Origin: Pseudomonas costantinii
GTDB lineage: Bacteria > Pseudomonadota > Gammaproteobacteria > Pseudomonadales > Pseudomonadaceae
Direction of reading: 5' to 3'
DNA: 64,000 nt
Assembly (NCBI RefSeq): GCF_001870435.1
Contig: NZ_MDDR01000004.1
Location: forward strand, 49,052-113,051
The notes under the pieces were generated by a model, which was given only the letters and a program-made list of their open reading frames with translations, searched no databases and was not told the DNA's origin. This document shows, one piece after another, positions 39,671 through 48,154 of the stretch. Position 1 is the stretch's first letter. Each line of letters begins with the position of its first letter. The position numbers were made by a program, and so were the translations under genes.

Positions 39671-40954
39671 ATGCCATTACGCGAAACATGTTTGTGGGAA
39701 CAACTCACTCCAGGCCGGCCGGATCGCGCCGCGCTCAGGGGCGAGGTCAAGGTGGATGTGTGCGTGATCGGCGCCGGGATCACCGGTTTGTCGGCCGCCA
39801 TTCACCTGCTGGAACAAGGTAAAAGCGTCGCCGTGCTGGAGGCTCATCGCACCGGCCATGGTGGTTCGGGGCGCAACGTCGGGCTGGTCAATGCCGGCAT
39901 GTGGATTCCCCCCGATGAGATCGAAGCCGGTTTCGGCGAGGCGGTGGGCAGCCAGCTCAACCGTATGTTGGGTGCGGCACCGTCCCTGGTGTTCAGCTTG
40001 ATCGACAAATACAACATCGATTGCCAATTGCGCCGTGAAGGCACCTTGCACATGGCGCACAACGCCCGTGGCGAGGCGGATTTGCGCAGTCGTGAAGAAC
40101 AATGGAAGCGCCGTGGTGCGCCGGTTGAGTTGCTCACCGGCCAGGCGTGCGAGCAAGCCACGGGCACCCAGAAAATCGCCGCCGCGCTGCTGGATAGGCG
40201 GGCCGGCACCCTGAATCCGATGGCCTACACCAGCGGTTTGGCCTATGCCGCCGTCGGTCTGGGCGGGCAGTTATTCGACCATTCCCCGGTCACCCAGCTT
40301 GAGCGCCAAGGCACACTTTGGTCGGTGCAGACCGCTCAGGGCTCAGTGCAGGCTGCACAAGTCGTGATTGCCTCCAACGCCTACACCGAAGGTGAATGGA
40401 CCGAGCTGCGGCGTAATTTTTTCCCTGGTTATTACTACCAGGTCGCGTCGGCCCCGCTGACCGATGAGGCGGCCCAACAGATCCTGCCCGGTGGCCAAGG
40501 TTCGTGGGACACGCGCCAGGTGTTGAGCAGCATTCGCCGGGATGCCGATGGCCGCCTGTTGCTCGGCAGCCTGGGCAACGGTAACCAAAAACCGACGTGG
40601 TTCCTCAAGGCGTGGGCCGATCGGGTGCAGCAGCATTACTTCCCGTACCTCAAATCGGTGCAGTGGGAGTGCACCTGGACCGGTTGCATTGCCTTCACCC
40701 CGGACCACCTGATGCGCCTGTTCGAGCCAGCCCCCGGCCTGGTGGCAGTGACGGGCTATAACGGGCGTGGCGTGACCACCGGTAGCGTAGTGGGCAAGGC
40801 CTTTGCCGACTATTTGTGTCACCAGAATCCCCAAGCGTTGCCGATCCCCTTCGCACCGATGCAGCCGCTGGCCGGGGTGGGCTTGCGCAGTTGCTTATAT
40901 GAAGCTGGATTCTCGCTGTATCACGCCGGGCAATGTCTGAGGATCGTGATCTGA
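39671..40954 (+). CDS. amaA: L-pipecolate oxidase-like FAD-dependent oxidoreductase
   Basis: This 427-residue DAO-family flavoprotein has the dinucleotide-binding motif VCVIGAGITGLSAAIHLLEQ near residues 29-48, then EAHRTGHGGSGRNVGLVNAG, the flavin-contact stretch typical of this family. The C-terminal GYNGRGVTTGSVVGKAFAD completes the FAD site. By its position after amaB it should oxidise L-pipecolate to piperideine-6-carboxylate at the membrane. ATG 39671 follows GGAG with 7-bp spacing; I rejected the upstream in-frame start. Confidence 0.87.
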   Translation: MPLRETCLWEQLTPGRPDRAALRGEVKVDVCVIGAGITGLSAAIHLLEQGKSVAVLEAHRTGHGGSGRNVGLVNAGMWIPPDEIEAGFGEAVGSQLNRMLGAAPSLVFSLIDKYNIDCQLRREGTLHMAHNARGEADLRSREEQWKRRGAPVELLTGQACEQATGTQKIAAALLDRRAGTLNPMAYTSGLAYAAVGLGGQLFDHSPVTQLERQGTLWSVQTAQGSVQAAQVVIASNAYTEGEWTELRRNFFPGYYYQVASAPLTDEAAQQILPGGQGSWDTRQVLSSIRRDADGRLLLGSLGNGNQKPTWFLKAWADRVQQHYFPYLKSVQWECTWTGCIAFTPDHLMRLFEPAPGLVAVTGYNGRGVTTGSVVGKAFADYLCHQNPQALPIPFAPMQPLAGVGLRSCLYEAGFSLYHAGQCLRIVI

Positions 40955-41034
40955 TCAGCGAAATACCTGTCAGAAGCCTGCATTTTCTTAGCAGGCTACT
41001 CATCTGTATTGGTGCAAGTCGTAGCAGTCACGCA

Positions 41035-41071
41035 CTGTAAATGTGCAGTTCCGTTACGCACATTGTTACAG
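41035..41071. promoter_or_regulatory. Interrupted palindrome upstream of the liv sigma-54 promoter
   Basis: CTGTAA-ATGTGC (41035-41046) and GCACAT-TGTTACAG (41058-41071) are inverted copies apart from a 2-base insertion. It lies about 190 bp upstream of the -24 element, where an enhancer-binding activator would be expected. A second small palindrome, CAGGTGCTACCTG, is at 41103-41115, and GGTTGCA occurs at 41098, 41142 and 41165. Confidence 0.45.
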
Positions 41072-41243
41072 GTGTAGGAACTGTCGTTTATCCGTCTGGT
41101 TGCAGGTGCTACCTGTCAGGGTTGTACTTTTTTGACCTGTTGGTTGCACCTATTGATGCTAGACGGTTGCACGTGCTGGAAAAAGGAGTCGAAACGCCTG
41201 TAATAACAATGACACCGTGTCTTTTTGAAGAATAAAAAAGTAA

Positions 41244-41259
41244 TGGCACGCGCCTTGCT
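41244..41259 (+). promoter_or_regulatory. Sigma-54 promoter of the livJ operon
   Basis: TGGCAC-GCGCC-TTGCT matches the -24/-12 consensus TGGCAC-N5-TTGCW at every defined base. The predicted start near 41271 is 58 bp before the livJ ATG. The 374-bp gap after amaA is otherwise free of genes and gives room for upstream activator sites. Confidence 0.85.
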
Positions 41260-41328
41260 CTGGGCTTTCCCGTGAAAGTTTGTCGTGAACTCGTAGTGCC
41301 AATAAACAAAAACCTCGGAGCACCACTC

Positions 41329-42465
41329 ATGTCCCAGACGTTTTACAAGAAAGGTTTTCTGGCCCTCGCCGTTGCAGCGGCGCTGGGTGTTTCTACGTTT
41401 GTTCAAGCTGATGTGAAGATTGGCGTGGCGGGGCCGATGACCGGCGCCAACGCGGCTTTCGGTGAGCAGTACATGACAGGTGCCAAAGCCGCCGCCGATG
41501 TGATCAACAAGGCGGGCGGTATCAACGGCGAGAAAATCGTGCTGGTGGCCGGTGATGACGCCTGTGAGCCGAAGCAAGCCGTGGCCGTGGCCAACCGTCT
41601 GGTTGACCAGGACAAGGTGATCGGCGTGGTCGGGCACTTCTGTTCCTCCAACACCATTCCAGCCTCCGAGGTTTACAGTGACGCGGGCGTGATCGCGATC
41701 ACCCCTGGCTCCACCAACCCGCAAGTGACCGAGCGTGGCCTGACCGCCATGTTCCGTATGTGCGGGCGTGACGACCAGCAAGGCATTGTCGCCGGCGACT
41801 ACATCGTCGACGTGCTCAAGGGTAAGAAGGTCGCAGTTATCAACGACAAGGACACCTACGGCAAAGGCCTGGCTGACGCCACCGCAGCCCAGTTGACCAA
41901 GCGCGGCGTCAAGCCGGTGCTGGAAGAAGGCCTGACCCGTGGCGAGAAAGACTTCAGCGCCCTGGTCACCAAGATTCGCGCCACCGGTGCCGACGTTGTC
42001 TACTTCGGTGGTCTGCACCCGGAAGCCGGCCCTCTGGTTCGTCAACTGCGTGAAGCCGGCCTCAAAGACGTCAAGTTCATGTCCGATGACGGCATCGTGA
42101 CCGATGAGTTGGTGACCACCGCCGGCGGTGCGCAATACGTGGATGGCGTGTACATGACCTTCGGTGCCGACCCGCGTCTGCTGCCGGACAGTAAGGCTGT
42201 GGTTGAAGAGTTCCGTAAGGCAGGCAAAGAACCGGAAGGCTACACCCTGTACGCCTACGCTTCGGTCCAGGCCCTGGCCGCCGGCTTCAACGGTGCCAAG
42301 TCCAACAAAGGCGAAGACGCCGCCAAGTGGCTGAAATCTCACCCGGTAAAAACCGTAATGGGCGAGAAGAACTGGGACGCCAAGGGTGACCTGAAAGTCT
42401 CCGACTACGTGGTTTACCAGTGGGACAAAGACGGCAAATACCACCAGTTGGACAAGCAGAAGTAA
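41329..42465 (+). CDS. livJ: Branched-chain amino-acid-type ABC transporter, periplasmic binding protein
   Basis: This 378-residue precursor has a signal peptide ending ALGVSTFVQA and a mature start DVKIGVAGPMTGANAAFGEQY, the leucine-isoleucine-valine binding protein pattern. GINGEKIVLVAGDDACEPKQ and VVGHFCSSNTIPAS follow; the two cysteines near 78 and 105 probably form the family disulfide. Ligand choice among Leu/Ile/Val/Ala or similar cannot be read from sequence. GGAG precedes the ATG. The sigma-54 promoter upstream points to nitrogen or amino-acid responsive control. Confidence 0.92.
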   Translation: MSQTFYKKGFLALAVAAALGVSTFVQADVKIGVAGPMTGANAAFGEQYMTGAKAAADVINKAGGINGEKIVLVAGDDACEPKQAVAVANRLVDQDKVIGVVGHFCSSNTIPASEVYSDAGVIAITPGSTNPQVTERGLTAMFRMCGRDDQQGIVAGDYIVDVLKGKKVAVINDKDTYGKGLADATAAQLTKRGVKPVLEEGLTRGEKDFSALVTKIRATGADVVYFGGLHPEAGPLVRQLREAGLKDVKFMSDDGIVTDELVTTAGGAQYVDGVYMTFGADPRLLPDSKAVVEEFRKAGKEPEGYTLYAYASVQALAAGFNGAKSNKGEDAAKWLKSHPVKTVMGEKNWDAKGDLKVSDYVVYQWDKDGKYHQLDKQK

Positions 42466-42499
42466 TAGTTAACGCGACGGGTTGAACGCCACTGCCCTC

Positions 42500-42590
42500 T
42501 GTGGGAGCCGGGCTTGCCCGCGATGACGGACTGACAGTCGACATCTGTGTTGAATGTGAAATCGCCATCGCAGGCAAGCCAGCTCCCACA
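42500..42590. repeat. REPIN: two inverted REP sequences
   Basis: TGTGGGAGCCGGGCTTGCCC at the left and its inverted counterpart, ending in GGCAAGCCAGCTCCCACA, at the right flank a ~40-bp centre, with CGCGATG and CATCGCA on the inner sides. This is the two-REP arrangement called REPIN in Pseudomonas. It lies between livJ and livH. Confidence 0.85.
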
Positions 42591-42699
42591 TGGGGTCGTG
42601 GTTGCTCGCACCCTTGTGTCCGGCAACAGATCTGTCTTTTCCTCCAGAAGAGCCGCGCACCTACAAGGTGTGCAAGCTCTCACCGCGTGAGATTGCGTT

Positions 42700-43614
42700 A
42701 TGGATGGTATTTTCCTGCAGCAACTGGTCAACGGCCTGACCCTCGGGTCGGTCTATGGCCTGATCGCCATCGGCTACACAATGGTCTATGGCATCATTGG
42801 CATGATCAACTTCGCCCACGGCGAGGTTTACATGATTTCCGCTTACCTCGCGGCAATCAGTCTGGCACTGCTGGCTTACTTCGGCATCGAATCCTTCCCG
42901 CTGCTCATTCTCGGCACCTTGATCTTCACCGTGGTCGTCACCGGCGTTTACGGTTGGGTTATCGAGCGTGTCGCCTACAAACCGCTACGCAACTCCACCC
43001 GACTGGCACCGCTGATCAGCGCCATCGGGATCTCCCTGATCCTGCAGAACTACGCGCAGATCGCCCAGGGCGCCAAGCAACAAGGTATTCCTACCCTGCT
43101 GGCCGGGGCCTGGCGCGTCGATATCGGCACCGGGTTCGTCCAGTTGACGTACACCAAGGTCTTCATCCTGGTTGCAGCCTTCGCGGGCATGGCCTTGCTG
43201 ACCTACATCATCAAATACACCAAGCTGGGCCGCATGTGCCGCGCGACCCAGCAAGATCGCAAGATGGCCTCGATCCTCGGCATCAACACCGACCGCGTGA
43301 TTTCCTACGTGTTTGTCATCGGTGCTGCCATGGCCGCTCTGGCTGGCGTGCTGATCACCCTCAACTACGGCACGTTCGACTTCTACGCCGGCTTCATCAT
43401 CGGCATCAAGGCGTTCACCGCAGCAGTACTTGGCGGCATTGGTTCCCTGCCTGGGGCGATGCTCGGCGGGATCATCCTCGGTATCTCCGAGTCGTTGTTC
43501 TCGGGGTTGATCAACTCTGACTACAAAGACGTGTTCAGTTTCTCCCTGCTGGTGGTGATTCTGATTTTCCGTCCTCAGGGCCTGCTTGGTCGCCCACTCG
43601 TGGCGAAGGTGTAA
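42700..43614 (+). CDS. livH: Branched-chain amino-acid ABC transporter permease LivH
   Basis: This 304-residue inner-membrane permease has about eight hydrophobic helices and the LivH signatures NGLTLGSVYGLIAIGYTMVYG and MINFAHGEVYMI near the N-terminus. The EAA-like loop contacting the ATPases lies around RATQQDRKMASILGIN. It ends KV two bases before the livM start. The leader after the REPIN carries no obvious promoter. Confidence 0.94.
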   Translation: MDGIFLQQLVNGLTLGSVYGLIAIGYTMVYGIIGMINFAHGEVYMISAYLAAISLALLAYFGIESFPLLILGTLIFTVVVTGVYGWVIERVAYKPLRNSTRLAPLISAIGISLILQNYAQIAQGAKQQGIPTLLAGAWRVDIGTGFVQLTYTKVFILVAAFAGMALLTYIIKYTKLGRMCRATQQDRKMASILGINTDRVISYVFVIGAAMAALAGVLITLNYGTFDFYAGFIIGIKAFTAAVLGGIGSLPGAMLGGIILGISESLFSGLINSDYKDVFSFSLLVVILIFRPQGLLGRPLVAKV

Positions 43615-43616
43615 AC

Positions 43617-44894
43617 ATGTCTGCTGCCAAATCTATCGATATCAAGAAAAGTGTGGTCGATACGGTCCTCGCCGGGCTGATTTCGCTGATCGTGTTTGGT
43701 CCGATCGTCGGCGTGGTCCTCGACGGCTACGGCTTCAACCTGCAACCGGCCCGCGTGGCCATCCTGGTCGCCATCGTGATGGCTGGCCGCTTCGTCCTGA
43801 GTCTGTTCCTGCAAACCCCGAAAGGGCTGAAGATTCTGCAAGGCTTCGAAAGCACCGGCTCCGGGGTGCACGTGCTGCCGCCGGACTACAAGTCGCAGTT
43901 ACGTTGGGTCATCCCAATGATTATCGCGATAGCGATCGTCTTTCCATTCCTCGCCAACAAGTATGTGCTGACCGTGGTTATCCTCGGCCTGATCTACGTG
44001 TTGCTGGGGTTGGGACTGAACATTGTGGTGGGCCTAGCCGGCCTGCTGGACTTGGGTTATGTAGCGTTCTATGCGATTGGTGCTTATGGCCTGGCGTTGG
44101 GCTACCAGTACCTCGGCCTGGGCTTCTGGACGGTGTTGCCGTTGGCGGCGATTACGGCGGCACTGGCCGGCTGTATTCTCGGCTTTCCAGTGTTACGAAT
44201 GCACGGTGACTACTTGGCCATCGTGACGCTGGGCTTTGGTGAAATCATTCGGCTGGTCCTCAACAACTGGCTGTCGTTTACCGGTGGCCCGAATGGTATG
44301 CCGGTGCCGTCGCCGACTTTCATGGGCTTGGAGTTTGGCCGGGTTGCCAAGGATGGTGGGGTACCTTTTCATCAGTTCTTCGGCCTGGAGTTCAACCCCA
44401 ACCTGAAATTCATCTTCATCTACACCGTGCTGTTCCTGGTGGTGCTGGCGGTGCTTTACATCAAGCACCGTCTGACCCGTATGCCAGTCGGTCGGGCGTG
44501 GGAAGCGTTGCGTGAAGACGAAATTGCCTGTCGCTCCATGGGTTTGAATCATGTGTTGGTCAAGCTCTCGGCGTTCACCATTGGTGCGTCCACGGCGGGT
44601 CTCGCAGGCGTGTTTTTTGCCAGTACCCAAGGCTTCGTCAACCCGACTTCGTTTAACTTCTTCGAGTCGGCGTTGATCCTGGCGATTGTCGTGCTGGGTG
44701 GTATGGGGTCAACGGTTGGGGTGGTGATCGCGGCCTTTGTGCTGACCATCACGCCAGAGCTGTTGCGCAGCTTCGCCGAGTATCGGGTATTGCTGTTGGG
44801 CGTATTGATGGTGGTCATGATGATTTGGCGCCCAAGAGGCCTGATTCGTGTGAGCCGAACCGGTGTGACACCACGCAAGGGGGTAGCGCCATGA
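43617..44894 (+). CDS. livM: Branched-chain amino-acid ABC transporter permease LivM
   Basis: This 425-residue permease has an N-terminal extension with two or three helices, as in gammaproteobacterial LivM, then the conserved core LGLGLNIVVGLAGLLDLGYV and GDYLAIVTLGFGEIIRLVLNN. The ATPase-contact loop contains GRAWEALREDEIACRSMGLN. It starts 2 bp after livH and overlaps livG by 4 bp (ATGA), so the four genes are translated as a unit. Confidence 0.94.
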   Translation: MSAAKSIDIKKSVVDTVLAGLISLIVFGPIVGVVLDGYGFNLQPARVAILVAIVMAGRFVLSLFLQTPKGLKILQGFESTGSGVHVLPPDYKSQLRWVIPMIIAIAIVFPFLANKYVLTVVILGLIYVLLGLGLNIVVGLAGLLDLGYVAFYAIGAYGLALGYQYLGLGFWTVLPLAAITAALAGCILGFPVLRMHGDYLAIVTLGFGEIIRLVLNNWLSFTGGPNGMPVPSPTFMGLEFGRVAKDGGVPFHQFFGLEFNPNLKFIFIYTVLFLVVLAVLYIKHRLTRMPVGRAWEALREDEIACRSMGLNHVLVKLSAFTIGASTAGLAGVFFASTQGFVNPTSFNFFESALILAIVVLGGMGSTVGVVIAAFVLTITPELLRSFAEYRVLLLGVLMVVMMIWRPRGLIRVSRTGVTPRKGVAP

Positions 44895-45766
44895 GCAAGG
44901 AAGTCGTCCTCTCTGTGGAACACCTGATGATGCACTTCGGTGGCATCAAGGCCTTGAGCGATGTGAGCCTCAAGGTCGAACGCAACTCGATCTTCGCCCT
45001 GATCGGCCCCAACGGCGCCGGCAAGACCACGGTGTTCAACTGCCTCACCGGCTTCTACAAAGCCAGCGGCGGTAAGATCGAGCTCAACGTGCGCGGCAAG
45101 CAGACCAACGTGATCCAACTGCTCGGTGAGCGCTTCAAAGCCGTCGACTTCGTTTCGCCGAAAAGCTTTGTCAGCCGCATGTACTACAAGATGTTCGGTG
45201 GCACCCACTTGGTGAACCGCGCTGGCTTGGCGCGGACCTTCCAGAACATTCGCCTGTTCAAGGAAATGTCGGTACTGGAAAACTTGTTGGTGGCCCAGCA
45301 CATGTGGGTCAACCGCAACATGCTCGCGGGCATCCTCAACACTAAGGGTTACCGCAAGGCCGAAAGCGACGCCCTCGACCATGCCTTCTATTGGCTGGAA
45401 GTGGTGGACCTGGTGGACTGCGCCAACCGCCTGGCCGGTGAGCTTTCCTACGGTCAGCAACGCCGCCTGGAAATCGCCCGTGCCATGTGCACCCGGCCGC
45501 AGATCATCTGCCTGGACGAACCGGCAGCGGGCCTCAACCCTCAGGAAACCGAAGCCCTCAGCGCGATGATTCGCCTGTTGCGCGACGAACACGACCTCAC
45601 GGTGGTGCTGATCGAACACGACATGGGCATGGTGATGAGTATTTCCGACCACATCGTGGTGCTCGACCACGGCAACGTGATTGCCGAGGGCGGCCCGGAA
45701 GCGATCCGTAACGACCCGAAAGTGATTGCCGCCTACCTGGGCGCTGACGAGGAGGAGCTGGTATGA
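44891..45766 (+). CDS. livG: Branched-chain amino-acid ABC transporter ATPase LivG
   Basis: This 291-residue ATPase has Walker A GPNGAGKTTVFN near residue 38, the signature LSYGQQRRLEIARAM, Walker B IICLDEPAAGLNP and a switch His in VVLIEHDMG. An insertion of about 40 residues between Walker A and the Q-loop (around KQTNVIQLLGERFKAVDF) is typical of LivG. ATG 44891 overlaps the livM stop. It pairs with LivF at the cytoplasmic face. Confidence 0.95.
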   Translation: MSKEVVLSVEHLMMHFGGIKALSDVSLKVERNSIFALIGPNGAGKTTVFNCLTGFYKASGGKIELNVRGKQTNVIQLLGERFKAVDFVSPKSFVSRMYYKMFGGTHLVNRAGLARTFQNIRLFKEMSVLENLLVAQHMWVNRNMLAGILNTKGYRKAESDALDHAFYWLEVVDLVDCANRLAGELSYGQQRRLEIARAMCTRPQIICLDEPAAGLNPQETEALSAMIRLLRDEHDLTVVLIEHDMGMVMSISDHIVVLDHGNVIAEGGPEAIRNDPKVIAAYLGADEEELV

Positions 45767-46479
45767 GTGCACCTATCCTCGAAATGAAGGACCTGGACGT
45801 GTTTTACGGCCCGATCCAGGCCCTGAAAAAAGTCTCGCTGCACATCAACGAAGGCGAAACCGTCAGCCTGATCGGCTCCAACGGTGCGGGTAAGTCCACG
45901 CTGCTGATGTCGATCTTCGGCCAGCCGCGGGCCGAGTCCGGACAGATCATCTACAACGGCGTCGACATTACCCACAAGTCGTCCCACTACATCGCCTCCA
46001 ACGGCATTGCGCAGTCGCCGGAAGGGCGGCGGGTGTTCCCCGACATGACCGTCGAGGAAAACCTGCTGATGGGCACCATCCCGATTGGCGACAAGCATGC
46101 GGCTGAGGACATGCAGCGCATGTTCGAGCTGTTCCCACGGCTCAAGGAGCGGCGTACCCAGCGCGCGATGACCATGTCCGGTGGCGAGCAGCAAATGCTC
46201 GCCATCGCCCGCGCGCTGATGAGCCGGCCCAAGCTGTTGCTGCTGGATGAGCCGAGCCTGGGGCTGGCGCCGATCGTGGTGAAGCAGATCTTCGCCACCC
46301 TGCGCGAGCTGGCGGCTACCGGTATGACCATTTTTCTGGTGGAGCAGAACGCCAACCACGCGCTGCGTTTGTCGGACCGGGCATACGTGATGGTCAACGG
46401 CGAGATCCGCCTCACGGGCACCGGCAAGGAACTGCTGGTGAATGAGGAGGTACGTAACGCTTACCTTGGTGGGCACTGA
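45763..46479 (+). CDS. livF: Branched-chain amino-acid ABC transporter ATPase LivF
   Basis: This 238-residue ATPase begins with Walker A GSNGAGKSTLLM near residue 38, then SPEGRRVFPDMTVEENLLMG, the signature MSGGEQQMLAIARAL and Walker B LLLLDEPSLGLAP, with a switch His-position region VEQNANHALRL typical of LivF. A GGAGGAG site precedes the ATG, which overlaps the livG stop by 4 bp. It is the last gene of the operon. Confidence 0.95.
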   Translation: MSAPILEMKDLDVFYGPIQALKKVSLHINEGETVSLIGSNGAGKSTLLMSIFGQPRAESGQIIYNGVDITHKSSHYIASNGIAQSPEGRRVFPDMTVEENLLMGTIPIGDKHAAEDMQRMFELFPRLKERRTQRAMTMSGGEQQMLAIARALMSRPKLLLLDEPSLGLAPIVVKQIFATLRELAATGMTIFLVEQNANHALRLSDRAYVMVNGEIRLTGTGKELLVNEEVRNAYLGGH

Positions 46480-46505
46480 TCTAAAAAGCCTGATGCAGGA
46501 CCCCG

Positions 46506-46567
46506 TGTGGGAGTTTGCTTTATGTGGGAGCTGGCAAGCCAGTTCCCACATAAAGCAGACTCCCACA
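46506..46567. repeat. 62-bp near-perfect inverted repeat after livF
   Basis: Two 30-bp arms (46506-46535 and 46538-46567) pair with two mismatches across a two-base centre. Each arm holds two GTGGGAG units, so it looks like two REP-type palindromes nested head to head. It could form a long hairpin at the end of the liv transcript. Confidence 0.85.
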
Positions 46568-46579
46568 TTCTTTTTAGTG

Positions 46580-47080
46580 CTATCCACAGATCAATCTGGA
46601 AATTGTGGAAAACAAATCCAGTGACCTCTCAAAGCGCGACATATAGCCGCCGCAAATCTCTGTTTTGTCACAGTTTTGACTTGTCCCCATTCGCTGTGGA
46701 ACCGGCTGTGGGTAACGTGGGAGTAGCTGGCTGAAAGCCTTTAACTGCGGGGCTTACAGCGTCGTGGTTGTTTATTGAGCAGCTGGTTTTTCGCGACTAG
46801 CCAAGGGTTTTGTCAACCTGTTTAAAGACACAGGTATATGACCAAAATATGTCGCTCCAGCCTGTGGATAAGTCTGTGATTAAACTCTGGAAAGACGGCC
46901 GCAGAGGCCGGAATGACTGGCCTGGAGCCATCGTTCAAATTTTCCCTCTTCACATTGGGCTACATACCGCCAGACCGAGGTCAAGCAAAAAACTTTCTAA
47001 AATCGTCTGCAGGCCTTGTACACAGCGGGTTGAGGCGTTTTGCACTTGCCCCCAAAGACTGTGGGCGCAGTTGTGGATAA
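46580..47080. other. Cluster of DnaA-box-like 9-mers in a gene-free region
   Basis: Two perfect DnaA boxes (TTATCCACA on the minus strand) are at 46863-46871 and 47072-47080. One-mismatch boxes are at 46580-46588 (plus strand), 46604-46612 and 46707-46715 (both minus). The surrounding 764 bp between livF and the SDR gene has no supported gene. An AT-rich stretch with several TAA/TTA runs follows at about 47105-47160. The genes around it are not those of oriC. It could titrate or regulate DnaA, but this is inference. Confidence 0.6.
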
Positions 47081-47243
47081 CCTGCGTGTATCTGGCTGCA
47101 GGCCACGATTTATAAGGCTTTTATTAAGGTGGTTAAAAAGTGATCAGCTGTAAATAAAGTCTTGTGCTTAGCGGTTGCCGCAACGGCGGCGTAAGGGCAT
47201 TCTGCTGGCTGATTTTTTCCCCGACGCCCGCAAGGAGAACACC

Positions 47244-48011
47244 ATGTCCGACACGCTATTTATTACTGGCGCAACCTCAGGCTTCGGCGAAGCCTGCGCC
47301 CGTCGTTTTGCCGAAGCCGGCTGGAAACTGGTGCTCACCGGCCGTCGTGCCGACCGCTTGAATGCTTTGGTCGAAGAGCTTTCCAAGCAGACCGAAGTGC
47401 ACGGGTTGGTGGTGGATGTGCGTGACCGCAAGGGTATGGAAGACGCCATCGCCAACTTGCCGCCGTCGTTTGCCAAGCTGCGCGGGCTGATCAACAACGC
47501 AGGCCTGGCCGTGGGCACCGACCCTGCGCCCAAGTGCAGCCTCGACGATTGGGAAACCATGGTCGATACCAACATCAAAGGCCTGCTGACCACCACCAGC
47601 CTGCTGCTGCCGCGCTTGATCGCACACGGCCGTGGCGCAGGCATCATCAACCTGGGCTCCATCGCCGGCAGCTATCCGTACCCGGGCAGCCATGTGTATG
47701 GCGGCTCCAAAGCGTTCGTGAAGCAGTTCTCACTGAACCTGCGCTGCGACCTGCAAGGTACTGGCGTGCGTGTGACCAACATCGAGCCAGGCCTGTGTGA
47801 GAGCGAGTTCTCGCTGGTGCGCTTCGGCGGTGACCAGGCGCGCTATGACGCCACTTACGCCGGTGCCGAGCCGATCCAGCCGCAGGATATTGCCGACACG
47901 ATCTTCTGGGTGCTCAACACCCCGGCGCACGTCAACATCAACCGTTTGGAACTGATGCCGGTGAGCCAGACGTGGGCTGGGTTTGCGATTGAACGTGGGG
48001 CCAAAGGCTAA
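47244..48011 (+). CDS. Short-chain dehydrogenase, YdfG-like 3-hydroxy acid dehydrogenase
   Basis: This 255-residue SDR has the cofactor motif ITGATSGFGEACARRF, NNAG (LINNAGLAVG), and the catalytic Ser...Tyr-X3-Lys in LGSIAGSYPYPGSHVYGGSK. Arg residues after the second strand (GRRADRLNAL) fit NADP(H) preference. The segment and C-terminus resemble E. coli YdfG, which oxidises L-allo-threonine, serine and 3-hydroxy acids. AAGGAG precedes ATG 47244. It stands alone, downstream of the DnaA-box region. Confidence 0.87.
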   Translation: MSDTLFITGATSGFGEACARRFAEAGWKLVLTGRRADRLNALVEELSKQTEVHGLVVDVRDRKGMEDAIANLPPSFAKLRGLINNAGLAVGTDPAPKCSLDDWETMVDTNIKGLLTTTSLLLPRLIAHGRGAGIINLGSIAGSYPYPGSHVYGGSKAFVKQFSLNLRCDLQGTGVRVTNIEPGLCESEFSLVRFGGDQARYDATYAGAEPIQPQDIADTIFWVLNTPAHVNINRLELMPVSQTWAGFAIERGAKG

Positions 48012-48026
48012 CACGCGTTTGTGGGT

Positions 48027-48057
48027 GATCGTTCCCACGCGCTGCGTGGGAACGATC
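48027..48057. repeat. Single-hairpin member of the GATCGTTCCCACGC repeat family
   Basis: GATCGTTCCCACGC-GCT-GCGTGGGAACGATC, a 31-bp palindrome 16 bp after the SDR stop, possibly serving as its transcript end. Confidence 0.82.
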
Positions 48058-48154
48058 AGCATGCGGCAAATCGGCCAAAACACGACATAAGGTACACTCC
48101 ACCCTTGAAAGCCCCACCGCACCCAGCGGTTTAAAGGTTTTGACGGGAGGAAAT

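Noticed and set aside
46810..47115. 101-codon plus-strand frame inside the DnaA-box region
   Set aside because: No ribosome site, odd composition, no family; the DNA motifs explain the region better.
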